Part shown: positions 63,742-64,000 of the stretch, piece by piece
Layout: the number at the start of each line of letters is the position of its first letter
Numbering within the stretch: position 1 is the stretch's first letter
Source: Oscillatoriaceae cyanobacterium M7585_C2015_266
Lineage (GTDB): Bacteria > Cyanobacteriota > Cyanobacteriia > Cyanobacteriales > Oscillatoriaceae
Length of the DNA: 64,000 nt
Assembly (NCBI GenBank): GCA_015295835.1
Contig: DVEG01000018.1
Coordinates: 37,699 to 101,698 of the forward strand
Direction: 5' to 3'
Notes under the pieces: model-generated
Database searches by the model: none
Told to the model about the DNA's origin: nothing
The model's input: the letters and a program-made list of their open reading frames with translations, nothing else
Made by a program: the position numbers and the translations under genes

Positions 63742-64000
63742 TTACTTATTGCGACGGCTGTTGCGCCATTTCATGAGAGCGCCGAAGCCGAGAGCCAAAC
63801 CGCCGATAGTAGTAGGTTCGGGCACTGCTTCAACATCGCCGCCACTGCCGGGGGTTTGATTACCGCCACCTGCTTGTTCACTGCTACCAGTAGAGCCGCC
63901 ACCTGCTTGTTCACTGCTACCAGTAGAGCCGCCACCTGCTTGTTCACTGCTACCAGTAGAGCCGCCACCTGCTTGTTCACTGCTACCAGTAGAGCCGCCA
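63742..64000 (-). CDS. PEP-CTERM protein with tandem Gly/Ser repeats (N-terminus outside window)
   Basis: On the minus strand the frame is open from the window end to the TAA at 63742. It reads repeated GGGSTGSSEQA units, then GGGNQTPGSGGDVEA and the PEP-CTERM signal VPEPTTIGGLALGFGALMKW followed by RNSRRNK. It is therefore the C-terminal part of an exported PEP-CTERM protein. The 30 or so bases coding the sorting motif are almost identical to those of the neighbouring PEP-CTERM gene. The repeats probably form a flexible linker before the anchor. Confidence 0.88.
   Translation of the reverse strand, partial: GGSTGSSEQAGGGSTGSSEQAGGGSTGSSEQAGGGSTGSSEQAGGGNQTPGSGGDVEAVPEPTTIGGLALGFGALMKWRNSRRNK
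63863..64000. repeat. 33-bp coding tandem repeat (at least four copies)
   Basis: Copies begin at 63863, 63896, 63929 and 63962, with a fifth entered at 63995. Apart from the first boundary they are identical at the DNA level. Each encodes the 11-residue unit GGGSTGSSEQA on the minus strand. The array continues beyond the window, so the copy number is unknown. Confidence 0.9.

Noticed and set aside
63771..63980. 69-residue frame with repeated MNKQVAALLVAV
   Set aside because: It is a shifted reading of the 33-bp repeat; the frame ending in VPEPTTIGG and a basic tail is the real one.
63863..64000. Possible CRISPR array
   Set aside because: The 33-bp units are contiguous without spacers and encode an in-frame Gly/Ser repeat before a PEP-CTERM signal.
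1..64000. tRNA, rRNA, tmRNA or Yfr1-like small RNA genes
   Set aside because: I scanned the intergenic regions for T-loop consensus and the ACTCCTCACAC motif by eye and found none; a covariance-model search would be decisive.

Overview
The window is a chromosomal segment of a cyanobacterium. It carries psaD (photosystem I), a CtpA-type D1-processing protease, a thylakoid-lumen type pentapeptide protein, an NhaS3-type antiporter, a CCB-type cytochrome b6f maturation protein, DUF3611 and DUF3727 proteins and a single-GAF protein of cyanobacteriochrome type. The HIP1 octamer GCGATCGC occurs about 45 times by my manual count, roughly once per 1.4 kb. Gene content, moderate GC and the scattered AAACCCGGTTTCT repeats fit a filamentous, Oscillatoriales-like genome; that placement is inference.

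Layout. 1-6.3 kb: a 2-oxoglutarate/Fe(II) oxygenase cut by the window edge, a solo IS607-type serine recombinase, purH, a small membrane protein, trpS and a MTHFR-family gene. 6.3-9.9 kb: a two-gene proton-channel/OmpA module resembling ZorA-ZorB of Zorya defence, then ctpA. 10.3-20.4 kb: TPR-like and YdcF-family proteins, DUF429, glgP, a PAS histidine kinase, YraN, a lumenal pentapeptide protein, dnaG and an HEAAH metalloprotease-like protein. 20.4-31.1 kb: VanY-type carboxypeptidase, AEC transporter, phosphoribosyltransferase, GPH-type symporter, TPMT-like methyltransferase, HEAT-repeat protein, CCB-like protein, PadR regulator, DUF3611, RodZ-like protein, proB and yqeG. 31.2-34.9 kb: mltG, DUF3727, ruvX and a GNAT enzyme on one strand. 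35-39 kb: CofE-like protein, M20 peptidase, miaE, GNAT. 39.1-43.8 kb: a complete five-gene LivFGMHK-type amino-acid ABC transporter. 44.2-49.8 kb: rlpA, trpE, psaD and a DICT-GAF histidine kinase. 50-57.7 kb: nitrilase, NhaS3-type antiporter, BON protein, ilvH, quinone oxidoreductase, the single-GAF protein and an ABC exporter. 57.9-64 kb: a 45-residue single-helix membrane protein, rimO, crhR, hypE and two PEP-CTERM proteins, the last cut by the window end.

Most genes are housekeeping. The items most worth a second look are the stand-alone GAF protein that keeps both the DXCF and the Cys-His motifs of cyanobacteriochromes, the ZorAB-like pair without a Zorya effector, the unlisted 45-residue membrane protein upstream of rimO, the structured rimO-crhR spacer, the solo IS607 TnpA, and a PEP-CTERM surface protein with identical 33-bp coding repeats. 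A dispersed AAACCCGG/CCGGGTTT hairpin occurs four times, always close to gene ends.
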